Source of the DNA: Bacteroidota bacterium
GTDB taxonomy: Bacteria; Bacteroidota; Bacteroidia; Chitinophagales; Chitinophagaceae
DNA: 38,461 nucleotides
Reading direction: 5' to 3'
Assembly: GCA_023409975.1 (NCBI GenBank)
Contig: JAEYQO010000093.1
Coordinates: forward strand, 1-38,461
The notes beneath the pieces were generated by a model that worked only from the letters and a program-made list of their open reading frames with translations, made no database searches and was not told the DNA's origin. The translations under genes were made by a program, and so were the position numbers. Positions within the stretch are counted from its first letter, which is position 1. The number at the start of each line of letters is the position of its first letter. Of this stretch, positions 6,622 to 15,022 are shown one piece after another.

Positions 6622-7809
6622 ATGTTTGAACGGCCGTTATTGAATGAGCTGAAACAACGGATGGGAGAACCACGCAGGTTCATTCAGGTATTGATGGGGC
6701 CGCGCCAAGTGGGGAAAACCACATTAGCGACTCAACTACTTGAGCAGCTTTCCGCACCGTCAGTTTACGAATCAGCAGATGCCATCCCTGCTGCGGATGC
6801 TGTATGGGTAGAACAGATATGGGAAGCTGCAAGGCTGAGAATGGATGTGGGAGAACTTCATGAAATGATTCTGGTCTTTGACGAAATTCAAAAAGTAGCC
6901 AACTGGAGCGAAATTGTCAAAAAGCTTTGGGATGAGGATACCCGTAACCGTCGAAATATCAAGCTGGTCCTACTCGGCTCATCCCGATTGCTAATACAAC
7001 AGGGCCTGACTGAATCTCTGGCGGGCCGATTTGAAAGCAGTTACGTCGGTCATTGGACCTTTAGCGAAATGCGTGATGCATTCGGGTGGAATGCTTCTGA
7101 ATATGTCTGGTTTGGCGGGTATCCTGGTGCTGCAACTCTGATCCATGATGAACATCGCTGGAAGACATATGTCCTGAATTCCCTGGTTGAAGCCAGTATT
7201 TCAAGAGACATACTAATGTTGACGCGGATTGATAAACCTGCTTTGATGAAGCGGTTATTCGAATTGGGGTGTCTTTATTCCGGACAGGTACTTTCTTACA
7301 CGAAGATGCAGGGTCAACTTCAGGACGCCGGAAATACAACTACTTTATCGCACTACCTTTCATTACTTGACACTGCAGGACTCCTATCCGGGCTGGAGAA
7401 ATTTGCTGCTGATGTTGTACGCAAACGCGCTTCGAGCCCGAAGTTTCAGGTTTACAACAATGCTTTGCTGACGGCACAACAAACAGAAACCTTCGAAACA
7501 GGATCCATACATCCAGCATTGTGGGGACGAATGGTAGAATCTGCTGTGGGCGCACATTTGCTAAACGCAATGACCAGCTCTGGATTCAAGATATTTTATT
7601 GGCGGGAAGGGAATAAGGAAGTGGATTTCGTGTTAGAATGGAGAGGAAAAGTTATCGGGCTGGAAGTTAAGACAGGCGTAGAAAAAAATACTGAAGGCAT
7701 GAAAGCATTCAAAGAGCGGTTTAATCCGTATAAAATATTGCTCGTCGGCAAACAAGGGATTCCCTGGGAAGATTTTCTTAAGACTGACCCGAAGGAGCTC
7801 TTTCGCTGA
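6622..7809 (+). CDS. AAA ATPase with DUF4143 and C-terminal PD-(D/E)XK-like domain
   Basis: 395 residues of the widespread AAA_14/DUF4143 family. Walker A is PRQVGKTTLATQL near residues 28-40, and Walker B is ILVFDEIQKV. The sensor region LLGSSRLL leads into SLAGRFESSYVGHWTFSEM. The middle part (about 190-280, SISRDILMLTRIDKPALMKR) is the winged-helix-like DUF4143 region. The end carries REGNKEVDFVLEWRGK and GLEVKTG, which fit the E, D and ExK positions of a PD-(D/E)XK nuclease fold. Family function is not well established. Members are common in accessory and mobile regions and are often suspected of DNA-related or toxin-like roles. The gene stands alone, with its own elaborate upstream repeats, and may or may not act with the MazG-helicase operon. 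Confidence 0.88.
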   Translation: MFERPLLNELKQRMGEPRRFIQVLMGPRQVGKTTLATQLLEQLSAPSVYESADAIPAADAVWVEQIWEAARLRMDVGELHEMILVFDEIQKVANWSEIVKKLWDEDTRNRRNIKLVLLGSSRLLIQQGLTESLAGRFESSYVGHWTFSEMRDAFGWNASEYVWFGGYPGAATLIHDEHRWKTYVLNSLVEASISRDILMLTRIDKPALMKRLFELGCLYSGQVLSYTKMQGQLQDAGNTTTLSHYLSLLDTAGLLSGLEKFAADVVRKRASSPKFQVYNNALLTAQQTETFETGSIHPALWGRMVESAVGAHLLNAMTSSGFKIFYWREGNKEVDFVLEWRGKVIGLEVKTGVEKNTEGMKAFKERFNPYKILLVGKQGIPWEDFLKTDPKELFR

Positions 7810-7892
7810 ATGCAGGATGCTTCATCTGAGGGACACCTACGTATTGAAAGGGTGAGGTAAAACTTGCAAACAACACTTCCGCAAGACCGTGA

Positions 7893-10121
7893 TCAGGAAG
7901 CTTCCTTCAGAAGTTCTTTCTCGTTCTCTGTCTGAGTGGTAGCGTTAATCATTTCTGCCAGCAGGTTACGGACGTCCTCATGATTGTTGAGGTAGTAGGT
8001 AGCGGCCGAAAGGTTGCTGCCCACTTTTATGGTGATGGCATCTTCTGGCATTGCTTTGAAAGTATCTTCATCCGTATGATCATCGCCGACGGCAAGGATA
8101 AAGTCGTAGGTTTCTTTTTCGAGCCAGCGTTTGGCGGCTTTCCCTTTGTTGATCGCTATGCTTTTGACCTCAATGACCTTATCACCCTCCAGAATCTGCA
8201 GTCCGCGATCAGTCACAAAGTGGCGAATGTCTGACATCAATTCGTGGGCACGCAGGTTGCCGAGACCTTCCTCCACCCTGCGGTAGTGCCAGGCCAGGGA
8301 GTAACTTTTTTCTTCGATGGTAGCACCGGGAGTCCTGCGGGCGAACTGATTCATCACATTATAGATCTCCTGCTTCCACTCGTTGTTAAGATCTCTTCGG
8401 CTGCGCCAGAACTTGCCGTGGTCTTTGTACCAGGCACCGTGTTCAGCGATGATATCGATAGGCAGATGACCGAGCCATTTGTCGAGCGTCTGGTAGTCCC
8501 GGCCACTGATCACCACCACGTCATTTTGTTTATCGCGGGTGAGATTACTTAATAAACTCAGCAGTTGTTCATCGGGCACCGCGCCCATCACATTCTTATT
8601 GAAAGGCACCAGTGTGCCGTCATAGTCGAGCAGGATGAGACGCTTCAGTGCAAAATGATATCGTATGGCGATCTTTTGTCTGATGGAGGCATTGATGTTC
8701 CGTGTATGAAGTGCCTGTTGTCTGGCTTTTACTTCTGAGAGTTTGTCCATGAAATTCTTCACCCAGGTGAAAATGTCGAACTTAGATACGGTTTGCTGCA
8801 TGGCGGCCATACGACGCTTCTGTTCATCTTCCGGCATCTGCAGGGCCTGATAGATTTTTTCTGAGAAGTCCCAGATATCATTTGGATTGACGATGATCGC
8901 GTCTGAAAGTTCTCTGGATGCACCCGCCATTTCACTGAGGATGAGCACACCTTTCTGATCAATTTTAGAAGCCACATATTCCTTGCTCACGAGGTTCATC
9001 CCGTCGCGCATGGGTGTTACGAGGGCGACATCTGCCGCTTTGTACAGGGCGGACAGGAGATGGATGGGGAAGGAACGATAGAAGTGCTGGATGGGCTGCC
9101 ATCCGAGCGTGGAGAAGCTTCCGTTGATCTCGCTGACCATCCGGTTCATCTCTTCCTTGAGTTCTTTATACTTTGGTACCGTATCCCTGGAGGGTACTAC
9201 CAATTGTATCATCGCCACCTTGCCGCGAACTTCCGGATGTTTTTCGAGGAACATCTGGTATGCTTTCAAACGGTGGATGATTCCTTTGCTATAGTCGAGC
9301 CGGTCGATGGAGATGATTAGTTTATTATGATTGATCAACTGGCGGATCTTACGTTCGTTGCGTTTGGTATTCGGATCTTCTGCAAGCTGCCGGTACTTAT
9401 TGAAATCGATACTGATCGGGAAGGCATCGATGATAACGGTGCGTTCCCCCACCCTTAGCTCATTGGCCATGTTATTCAAACCCGTGATCCTGTTGACCGC
9501 ACTGATGAAGTGGCGTACATCATCGTAGGTATGGAAGCCGATCACATCGGCACCGAGCAGACCATTCAGAAGCTCCTTTCTCCAGGGCAGGAGGCGGAAC
9601 ACCTCGTAGGAAGGGAATGGAATATGCTGAAAGAAGCCTATGCTGATCTCAGGAATCTCAGCGCGTACCATTTGTGGCACAAGCATGAGCTGATAGTCGT
9701 GTATCCAGACAACATCGTCTTTGCTTGCAGTAGCAATGATGGCGTCTGCGAACTTGCGATTGACAGCCACATAGCTTTCCCAGTATCTGGGATCGTATTC
9801 GGTATAAGTGGGGAAATAGTGAAACAAAGGCCACAAAGTCTCATTGGAAAAGCCCTCGTAATAATCGTTGATCTCTTGCTGGGTCAGGAAAATAGGAAAC
9901 AGATTTTGCTCCTTCAGATCGGACGTAACGCGTTCTTTATTTTTATCTGAAACATTTGCGCCCGGCCAGCCGATCCATAAATTGTTGCCTTCCTTGTAGA
10001 TACTACCGAGTCCGGTTGCCAGACCTCCTTCACTTGTCTGGTAATTGAGCTCTCCATTTTTAGAAGTGATCTTAATGGGCAAACGATTAGATGCGATCAA
10101 AATTCTCCGGCTGGTATTCAT
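7893..10121 (-). CDS. Bifunctional trehalose-6-phosphate synthase/phosphatase (OtsA-OtsB fusion)
   Basis: 742 residues from the ATG at 10121 (an in-frame ATG 12 codons upstream adds only atypical residues). Residues 1-475 are a GT20 trehalose-6-phosphate synthase that joins UDP-glucose and glucose-6-phosphate: LIASNRLPIK, EGGLATGLGS, WIHDYQLMLVP, DRLDYSKGI and RDGMNLVSKEYVAS are visible. Residues about 490-742 are a HAD-type trehalose-6-phosphate phosphatase with LLDYDGTLVPF (Asp499 and Asp501 as nucleophile and acid/base), VISGRD and GDDHTDEDTF. The protein therefore makes trehalose from its two sugar precursors in one polypeptide, in the cytoplasm. In many Bacteroidota this fusion sits near a GH15 gene. 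Here they are separated by the 3346-7809 block. Confidence 0.97.
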   Translation of the reverse strand: MNTSRRILIASNRLPIKITSKNGELNYQTSEGGLATGLGSIYKEGNNLWIGWPGANVSDKNKERVTSDLKEQNLFPIFLTQQEINDYYEGFSNETLWPLFHYFPTYTEYDPRYWESYVAVNRKFADAIIATASKDDVVWIHDYQLMLVPQMVRAEIPEISIGFFQHIPFPSYEVFRLLPWRKELLNGLLGADVIGFHTYDDVRHFISAVNRITGLNNMANELRVGERTVIIDAFPISIDFNKYRQLAEDPNTKRNERKIRQLINHNKLIISIDRLDYSKGIIHRLKAYQMFLEKHPEVRGKVAMIQLVVPSRDTVPKYKELKEEMNRMVSEINGSFSTLGWQPIQHFYRSFPIHLLSALYKAADVALVTPMRDGMNLVSKEYVASKIDQKGVLILSEMAGASRELSDAIIVNPNDIWDFSEKIYQALQMPEDEQKRRMAAMQQTVSKFDIFTWVKNFMDKLSEVKARQQALHTRNINASIRQKIAIRYHFALKRLILLDYDGTLVPFNKNVMGAVPDEQLLSLLSNLTRDKQNDVVVISGRDYQTLDKWLGHLPIDIIAEHGAWYKDHGKFWRSRRDLNNEWKQEIYNVMNQFARRTPGATIEEKSYSLAWHYRRVEEGLGNLRAHELMSDIRHFVTDRGLQILEGDKVIEVKSIAINKGKAAKRWLEKETYDFILAVGDDHTDEDTFKAMPEDAITIKVGSNLSAATYYLNNHEDVRNLLAEMINATTQTENEKELLKEAS

Positions 10122-10402
10122 AAAGGCACATTTACAGAGGTTTACAACTAAAAACACATGCCAGTCAGATAACGTACTGAGAGTGGTCAGATTACAAGCG
10201 GTGTCAGGGGTTTACAGCAGCGTTACCTGAAGGCAGGAAAATCCGTTAAACAATGGGCTCAGCTTCATTTATAGCATTGCCGCAGAAGGTCGAATTAAAG
10301 ACCTGAGAAACCAGGATAACCCTAATGGGGTATCTTCAAAGCTAAGAAATTTCAGCGGACAGTGGGGAAGCCGCTGCTTGTAACGACCGGGCGGATGGTC
10401 CG

Positions 10403-11119
10403 TTAGCCATACAGTTCGAGGTGGATGTCCTTCTTGTCATATCCGAGTTCGAGGATGCGGGCTTTGGCTTCATCGATCATATTACGCCAGCCACAGAGCA
10501 TAAAAAGGGCCGGCTGACAGTCTGCGCAGAGCTTTTCATAGACGGGGTGTACATAACCTTTAAGTCCGTCCCATTCTTCCCTCGATAGTGTAGGATGATA
10601 CTGGAACCGCTCCATACGCTCGCTTAGCTGACGCATTTCATCTTCATACAACAGGTCCTCGCGGGTTCTGGTACCGAAAATGAGGTGAATATCCTTATGT
10701 GGGATCCGGTGTTTTTCCAGATGATACAGCATGCTCCGGAAGGGAGCAATACCGGTGCCGGTGCAAATGAGGAACAATTCCCTGTCGAGGTTTTGCGGTA
10801 GGACGAAAACGCCCTGTGGGCCGCGCAGCGTAAGTTCGGAGCCTATGGTTACTTTATTGAAGAAGTAATCGGTTCCGGCTCCACCTTCCACATAGACAAT
10901 AACCAATTCGATGATATTGGTACCATCTGGTGCAGAGGCGATGCTATAACTCCTCCATCGTTTATTTCGCTGTTCGTGAATGGGGAGGTCGATGGTTACG
11001 AACTGACCCGGTTTAAAATCGAAGGAAGGTGATTCAGGCAGCTCAATCCAATACCGGCGTGTTTGCGGAGTGGCCTGCTCTATGTTCTTGACGATACCTT
11101 TCTGCCAGGCTGGGATCAT
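10403..11119 (-). CDS. Ferredoxin--NADP reductase-like FAD/NAD(P)-binding oxidoreductase
   Basis: 238 residues, a complete two-domain FNR fold without a fused iron-sulfur domain. The FAD domain (about 1-95) carries RSYSIASAPDG, the RxYS flavin-binding motif, preceded by PGQFVTIDLP. The NAD(P) domain (about 100-238) carries FLICTGTGIAPFRSML for the pyrophosphate and FMLCGWRNMIDEAK near the C-terminus. It likely transfers electrons between NAD(P)H and a small carrier such as ferredoxin or flavodoxin, but the partner is not visible. It lies 13 bases downstream of the surface-type gene ending at 11133 and is probably cotranscribed, although the pairing suggests no obvious common task. Confidence 0.9.
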   Translation of the reverse strand: MIPAWQKGIVKNIEQATPQTRRYWIELPESPSFDFKPGQFVTIDLPIHEQRNKRWRSYSIASAPDGTNIIELVIVYVEGGAGTDYFFNKVTIGSELTLRGPQGVFVLPQNLDRELFLICTGTGIAPFRSMLYHLEKHRIPHKDIHLIFGTRTREDLLYEDEMRQLSERMERFQYHPTLSREEWDGLKGYVHPVYEKLCADCQPALFMLCGWRNMIDEAKARILELGYDKKDIHLELYG

Positions 11120-11132
11120 AGCAGCAAGTTAG

Positions 11133-11858
11133 TCAATATTCCCCAGCTGCTGTGGAGTCGGCCGGGATCCTTATCGTCGAATCCGCGACGCTTGACCGGA
11201 ACTGATTACGGATCCACATCTTGATCTCCAGATCGGTCGCTACCCTTGCGAAATCCACGGGCATGGGATGAGCGTTGATAAAGGCGGCTATGGCATCACC
11301 TTCGAGCCCGGTCATTTCCCTCACCAGCTCCGGGGTGTACCGGGTTTCAATGTATTTCTGATTCTCCCAGAAACCGAAGCTCTTCTGAAATCTGAACAAT
11401 CGCTTGCTTTTTCCCGATAGCTTGTCGGCGATGTAGCTGGCGGGGCTCATGACGCTGGATTTCGGCCGGCTGAGCGCCGCCTTATAGGTTTCCTTCCTAT
11501 TGATGGAATCAAGTTGATATTGAGTATACACCTGCCGTACAGTGACCTCATCGAGCTCATAGGCTATGGTGAAGAGGTCGATGTGCATTTCAACCGGGAC
11601 CTGTGAGGCCGGAACTGTTTTCTCCTGGGTTCTGAATCCGGGACTGCTGAAGTGAATCCGATGGCCCTGCGCGCCAGTGATGGTGAATCTGCCGTTCGCA
11701 TTGGTGGTTGTGGTTTGCCGGTTGTCCTGATTTGAAACAATGACGGCGGGGAGTGGTTCACCGGTGACTCCATCCACTACTATACCTGTCACCACCTGAG
11801 CGCTGAGGGGGCTGGAGGCGAATAGGAGGATGGTCCATATGAACAGTCGGGAAAGCAA
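11133..11858 (-). CDS. Secreted protein with carboxypeptidase-regulatory-like (CarboxypepD_reg) domain
   Basis: 241 residues. An N-terminal signal peptide (MLSRLFIWTILLFASSPLSA) is followed directly by VVTGIVVDGVTGEPLPAVIV, the hallmark of the beta-sandwich regulatory-like domain found at the start of TonB-dependent receptors and in standalone envelope proteins of Bacteroidota. The domain runs to about residue 100. The remaining 140 residues (ITYELDEVTV-like region, then SYIADKLSGKSKRLFRF) lack a plug or barrel, so this is not a transporter. It is probably periplasmic or surface-associated, with unknown function. Confidence 0.85.
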   Translation of the reverse strand: MLSRLFIWTILLFASSPLSAQVVTGIVVDGVTGEPLPAVIVSNQDNRQTTTTNANGRFTITGAQGHRIHFSSPGFRTQEKTVPASQVPVEMHIDLFTIAYELDEVTVRQVYTQYQLDSINRKETYKAALSRPKSSVMSPASYIADKLSGKSKRLFRFQKSFGFWENQKYIETRYTPELVREMTGLEGDAIAAFINAHPMPVDFARVATDLEIKMWIRNQFRSSVADSTIRIPADSTAAGEY

Positions 11859-11859
11859 G

Positions 11860-11905
11860 TTTTTAGTCGTTAGTGACTAGTCGTTTAGGTTAGTGGTTAG
11901 TAAAG
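11860..11905. repeat. TTAG-rich imperfect repeats
   Basis: Short imperfect repeats of TAGTCGTTAGT and GGTTAGTGGTTAGT lie upstream of the minus-strand gene. Nearly the same words occur at about 115-155. Confidence 0.6.
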
Positions 11906-12019
11906 GTAGAGGTTTTCGGTGCTATGCATCAGGGGCCGAAATGGCCCATAGATGAGATTAACAAAAATTTACCTGAAGGGACTGGCACCCCCGAAATAGA
12001 ACGAGTAAAGAGTATTTAG

Positions 12020-12028
12020 TTACTTTGC
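12020..12028 (+). promoter_or_regulatory. Candidate -7 promoter element for kbl
   Basis: TTACTTTGC resembles the Bacteroidota -7 element and lies about 16 bases before the ATG at 12044. No clear -33 box is seen. Confidence 0.45.
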
Positions 12029-12043
12029 CGCAAATAAACATTC

Positions 12044-13237
12044 ATGTCAAGTCCATCATTTTACAACCGTTTAAAGAATGAAATTGCTGAAATAGACGCT
12101 GCCGGTCTTTTTAAGAAGGAGCGGATAATTGAATCGGAGCAGGGCGCGGAGATCATGGTGAATGGGCGGAAGGTGCTGAACTTCTGTGCAAACAACTACC
12201 TGGGACTGTCGTCGCACCCGAAGGTAATTGAGGCAGCTCATAAGACAATTGATGAAAGAGGGTATGGAATGAGCTCGGTTCGTTTCATCTGCGGCACACA
12301 GGACATACATAAAGAGCTGGAACAGAAGCTTTCGAAGTTTCTGGGCACAGAGGACACCATCCTTTACGTTGCTTGTTTCGATGCAAATGGTGGTGTTTTT
12401 GAACCCTTGCTGAATGATGAGGATGTTATTATTTCGGATGAGCTGAACCATGCTTCGATTATTGATGGCGTGCGTTTGTGTAAATCAAAGCGTGCCCGTT
12501 ATAAGCATAATGATATGGCCGACCTTGAGGCTCAGCTGCAGTTGCACAAGGATGCCCGTACAAGACTGATCGTCACTGATTCTGTTTTCTCGATGGACGG
12601 TACGATTGCACAGCTTGACAAGATCTGTGACCTGGCAGATAAATATGATGCAATCATCATGATTGACGAAAGTCATTCATCTGGTTTCATGGGTAAAACG
12701 GGCCGTGGGGTGCACGAGCTTTGCGGTGTGATGGACCGGATCGACATCATCACCGGCACCCTTGGCAAGGCACTGGGTGGCGCTTCCGGAGGTTTTACAA
12801 GTGGCAAGAAAGAGGTAATCGAAATGCTCCGTCAACGCAGTCGCCCCTACTTGTTCTCCAATACCGTAGCTCCTTCTGTAGTCGGTGCTTCCATAGCCGT
12901 GCTGGATATGCTGAGTGAGACGACTGAATTGCGTGACCAACTGGAGGCTAATACCACTTATTTCCGCAGTAAGATGACTGCAGCGGGATTTGATATTAAG
13001 CCTGGCACACACCCGATCACCCCTGTAATGCTGTATGATGCGGTGCTGGCGCAAAAGATGGCCAGCAAGCTGCTGGAAGAGGGAATTTATGTGATCGGGT
13101 TCTTCTATCCGGTGGTACCTAAGGAACAGGCGCGGATCCGTGTTCAGATCTCTGCTGCACATACGCAGGAACATCTTGACAAGGCGGTAGCTGCGTTTGA
13201 GAAGGTAGGGAAAGAGTTGGGGGTAATTAATCGTTAG
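12044..13237 (+). CDS. kbl: Glycine C-acetyltransferase (2-amino-3-ketobutyrate CoA ligase)
   Basis: 397 residues, the normal size of this PLP-dependent alpha-oxoamine synthase. It interconverts 2-amino-3-oxobutyrate plus CoA and glycine plus acetyl-CoA, the second step of threonine degradation. Visible features are NFCANNYLGLSSHP near the start, SDELNHASIIDG, MIDESHSSGFMG with the PLP-stacking Asp/His region, and TGTLGKALGGASGG, in which Lys242 forms the Schiff base. Related AONS enzymes (BioF, serine palmitoyltransferase) share the fold, but the text matches Kbl closely. Its usual partner, threonine dehydrogenase, is not in this window. Confidence 0.96.
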   Translation: MSSPSFYNRLKNEIAEIDAAGLFKKERIIESEQGAEIMVNGRKVLNFCANNYLGLSSHPKVIEAAHKTIDERGYGMSSVRFICGTQDIHKELEQKLSKFLGTEDTILYVACFDANGGVFEPLLNDEDVIISDELNHASIIDGVRLCKSKRARYKHNDMADLEAQLQLHKDARTRLIVTDSVFSMDGTIAQLDKICDLADKYDAIIMIDESHSSGFMGKTGRGVHELCGVMDRIDIITGTLGKALGGASGGFTSGKKEVIEMLRQRSRPYLFSNTVAPSVVGASIAVLDMLSETTELRDQLEANTTYFRSKMTAAGFDIKPGTHPITPVMLYDAVLAQKMASKLLEEGIYVIGFFYPVVPKEQARIRVQISAAHTQEHLDKAVAAFEKVGKELGVINR

Positions 13238-13289
13238 ATCTCTACATCAATTACCACGACTTCTTTCAAAATTGCACATTGGGGAAATA

Positions 13290-13404
13290 TGGTCAATACT
13301 GAATCAATAGGGAATGTATCCGGAATGTGTCCTGAACTTTAGTAACCGAGGTCTGACTCTAGCCTGACTCTACCATAACTCTGGCATGGCTTTAGCAGGT
13401 CTGA
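13290..13404. repeat. 11-bp tandem repeat array, locus 3
   Basis: The clearest units are GGTCTGACTCT (13350), AGCCTGACTCT (13361), ACCATAACTCT (13372), GGCATGGCTTT (13383) and AGCAGGTCTGA (13394). Weaker units in the same phase extend back to about 13290. The array sits between two convergent genes. Confidence 0.75.
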
Positions 13405-13413
13405 CTGAACCCA

Positions 13414-14034
13414 TTAAACATTACCATCGTTCAAAATCCCTTCTGCCAGTGATTTCCATTGTATTCTGGAAAAGCTGATAATACCTGCGGCGCCGACAAC
13501 GGCGTCGCGGATCTTGTCGAGGGTACTTTCTGCTTCTGTATTCGGTTTAGTATTACGGTCGTAAATGGCTACCGTGATTTTCTTCCCCTCCCTGGTGACG
13601 GTGAACGTACTGGTCGAGTCGCGGGAGTAGAAATGCGCCACATCTGGCTGGTCACTATCACTTACTTCTGTGGGACGAACTCTGATCGCCAGACTTTCAA
13701 CCTCATCCGTAGTAACTTCTTCCAGGGCTTCCACCTCTACCCAATCGTAACCGTCGCCTGATTGCGTTCCGGGACCGGGAATATCGATCTTAAAGCGATA
13801 GCCCTTCTGTACCGGACCGGTCACTTCGTTGCCGGACCCGTCCACAAGCTGAAAATCGGCAGAGAGTCCTCCTGCATATTCACCCCATTTATTGACATCC
13901 AGTAAACGGGTACGCGCTGTCTGAAAAAAGGTTCTTGCTTCTCCGACGGTATCAAATTCCTTTTCACTAGAGGTATCAATCGGCACCCCTTCCTGCTGTG
14001 GGGGAATGGCGCCAGTATAGTTTTTCTCGTCCAT
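13414..14034 (-). CDS. Conserved hypothetical protein
   Basis: 206 residues from the ATG at 14034 (MDEKNYTGAIPP); a longer frame begins 16 codons earlier with an unlikely leader. No signal peptide, membrane segment or family motif is recognised. The text is acidic and polar, with a beta-rich middle (GYRFKIDIPGPG, then WVEVEALEEV) and HFYSRDSTSTFTVTREGKKI, and it ends in an amphipathic stretch. It could be a cytoplasmic structural or phage-tail-like protein, but I have no basis to choose. It is divergent from the BON-domain gene, with about 105 bases between their starts. Confidence 0.75.
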   Translation of the reverse strand: MDEKNYTGAIPPQQEGVPIDTSSEKEFDTVGEARTFFQTARTRLLDVNKWGEYAGGLSADFQLVDGSGNEVTGPVQKGYRFKIDIPGPGTQSGDGYDWVEVEALEEVTTDEVESLAIRVRPTEVSDSDQPDVAHFYSRDSTSTFTVTREGKKITVAIYDRNTKPNTEAESTLDKIRDAVVGAAGIISFSRIQWKSLAEGILNDGNV

Positions 14035-14087
14035 ATAAAAGCAACTGAAAAGTTTATGCCACTCCTGAGGCTGCAGCTTCACTGGTA

Positions 14088-14095
14088 TAGTTTTG
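14088..14095 (+). promoter_or_regulatory. -7 promoter element for the BON-domain gene
   Basis: TAGTTTTG is a perfect match to TAnnTTTG, 44 bases before the ATG at 14140. This supports that start over the one at 14056. Confidence 0.5.
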
Positions 14096-14139
14096 GTGCC
14101 CTTTTCAGGGATTTTTTCACCTTAAAAAAACGCTTTACT

Positions 14140-14970
14140 ATGGCAGAAAAATTTCGAAACAGACCCTGGAGAGACCGCAGGTCGGATTCAGACTGGTGGG
14201 ACAATTATGATTACCGGCAAGACCGTCACGACAGTCGCTGGGATAACTATGCTGGTCCCGGATACCGTCAGAGCGCAGGTTCACGCTTCGACAGGGAGCG
14301 TGAGGACTACAGACCATTCGGTTCCGAGAGCAGGAGCTTTGACAACTATGGTTATGGCAATAACAATATGAGCGACTATGGTTATGGCAGTAACGCCGGG
14401 TACCGTGGAGGCTATGGTCATTATGAATCCGGGGGGTGGGACCGGGACAGAGGTGCAGGCTATAACCGGCGCTGGGAAGACGATCCTGAAAACAGGGCTC
14501 GCGGAAGACGCTATGAAAGAGAAGACGACCGCCGTGACTGGTGGGATCGTGCGAGTGATGAGGTGGCCAGCTGGTTTGGTGATGATTCTGCGCAGCGCCG
14601 CAGGAACCAGGACAAGCGCTATGGCGAGCACAGAGGCAAGGGTCCGAAAGGCTACCGCAGATCGGACGAGCGTATCCGCGAGGATATTAATGACCGTCTG
14701 AGCTATGATGGCTGGGTGGACGCCAGCGATATCGATGTGCGTGTGGAAAATGGGGAGGTTACACTGAGTGGCCATGTCAATCATCGTCAGGATAAGCGCA
14801 GGGCAGAGGATATAGCAGAGTCTGTATCGGGCGTTCAGAATGTAGAAAACAGACTGCGCCTTGTAAGATCAGACCAGGAGGACTATGTGTACCCTACGGC
14901 AACGACCACCGGGGGAGCCACTAATACCAATAGCAAGGTAGAGAACGGCCGGAGCCGGAAGGTCGTATAA
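14140..14970 (+). CDS. BON-domain protein with Arg/Asp/Tyr/Gly-rich N-terminal region
   Basis: 276 residues from the ATG at 14140 (MAEKFRNRPW); the upstream extension from 14056 looks spurious. Residues 1-150 are low complexity, rich in R, D, Y, G and W, with repeated YGYGNN/YGYGSN motifs. Around residue 155-165 is DEVASWFGDD, a motif that often precedes BON domains in Bacteroidota. Residues about 195-255 form a BON domain (IREDINDRLSYDGWVDASDI, then GEVTLSGHVNHRQDK and VSGVQNVENRLRL), which in OsmY-like proteins binds membranes or ligands and is linked to osmotic stress. No signal peptide is seen. A stress role beside trehalose genes would fit but is inferred. Confidence 0.88.
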   Translation: MAEKFRNRPWRDRRSDSDWWDNYDYRQDRHDSRWDNYAGPGYRQSAGSRFDREREDYRPFGSESRSFDNYGYGNNNMSDYGYGSNAGYRGGYGHYESGGWDRDRGAGYNRRWEDDPENRARGRRYEREDDRRDWWDRASDEVASWFGDDSAQRRRNQDKRYGEHRGKGPKGYRRSDERIREDINDRLSYDGWVDASDIDVRVENGEVTLSGHVNHRQDKRRAEDIAESVSGVQNVENRLRLVRSDQEDYVYPTATTTGGATNTNSKVENGRSRKVV

Positions 14971-15010
14971 AAGTGACCTGATCGTTGGAGCATCGAAGTG
15001 CTGCATCTGC

Positions 15011-15018
15011 TAACTTTG
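15011..15018 (+). promoter_or_regulatory. -7 promoter element for the WYL regulator
   Basis: TAACTTTG is a perfect TAnnTTTG. Only four bases separate it from the GTG start at 15023, so the mRNA is predicted to be leaderless or nearly so. Confidence 0.5.
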
Positions 15019-15022
15019 ACAG

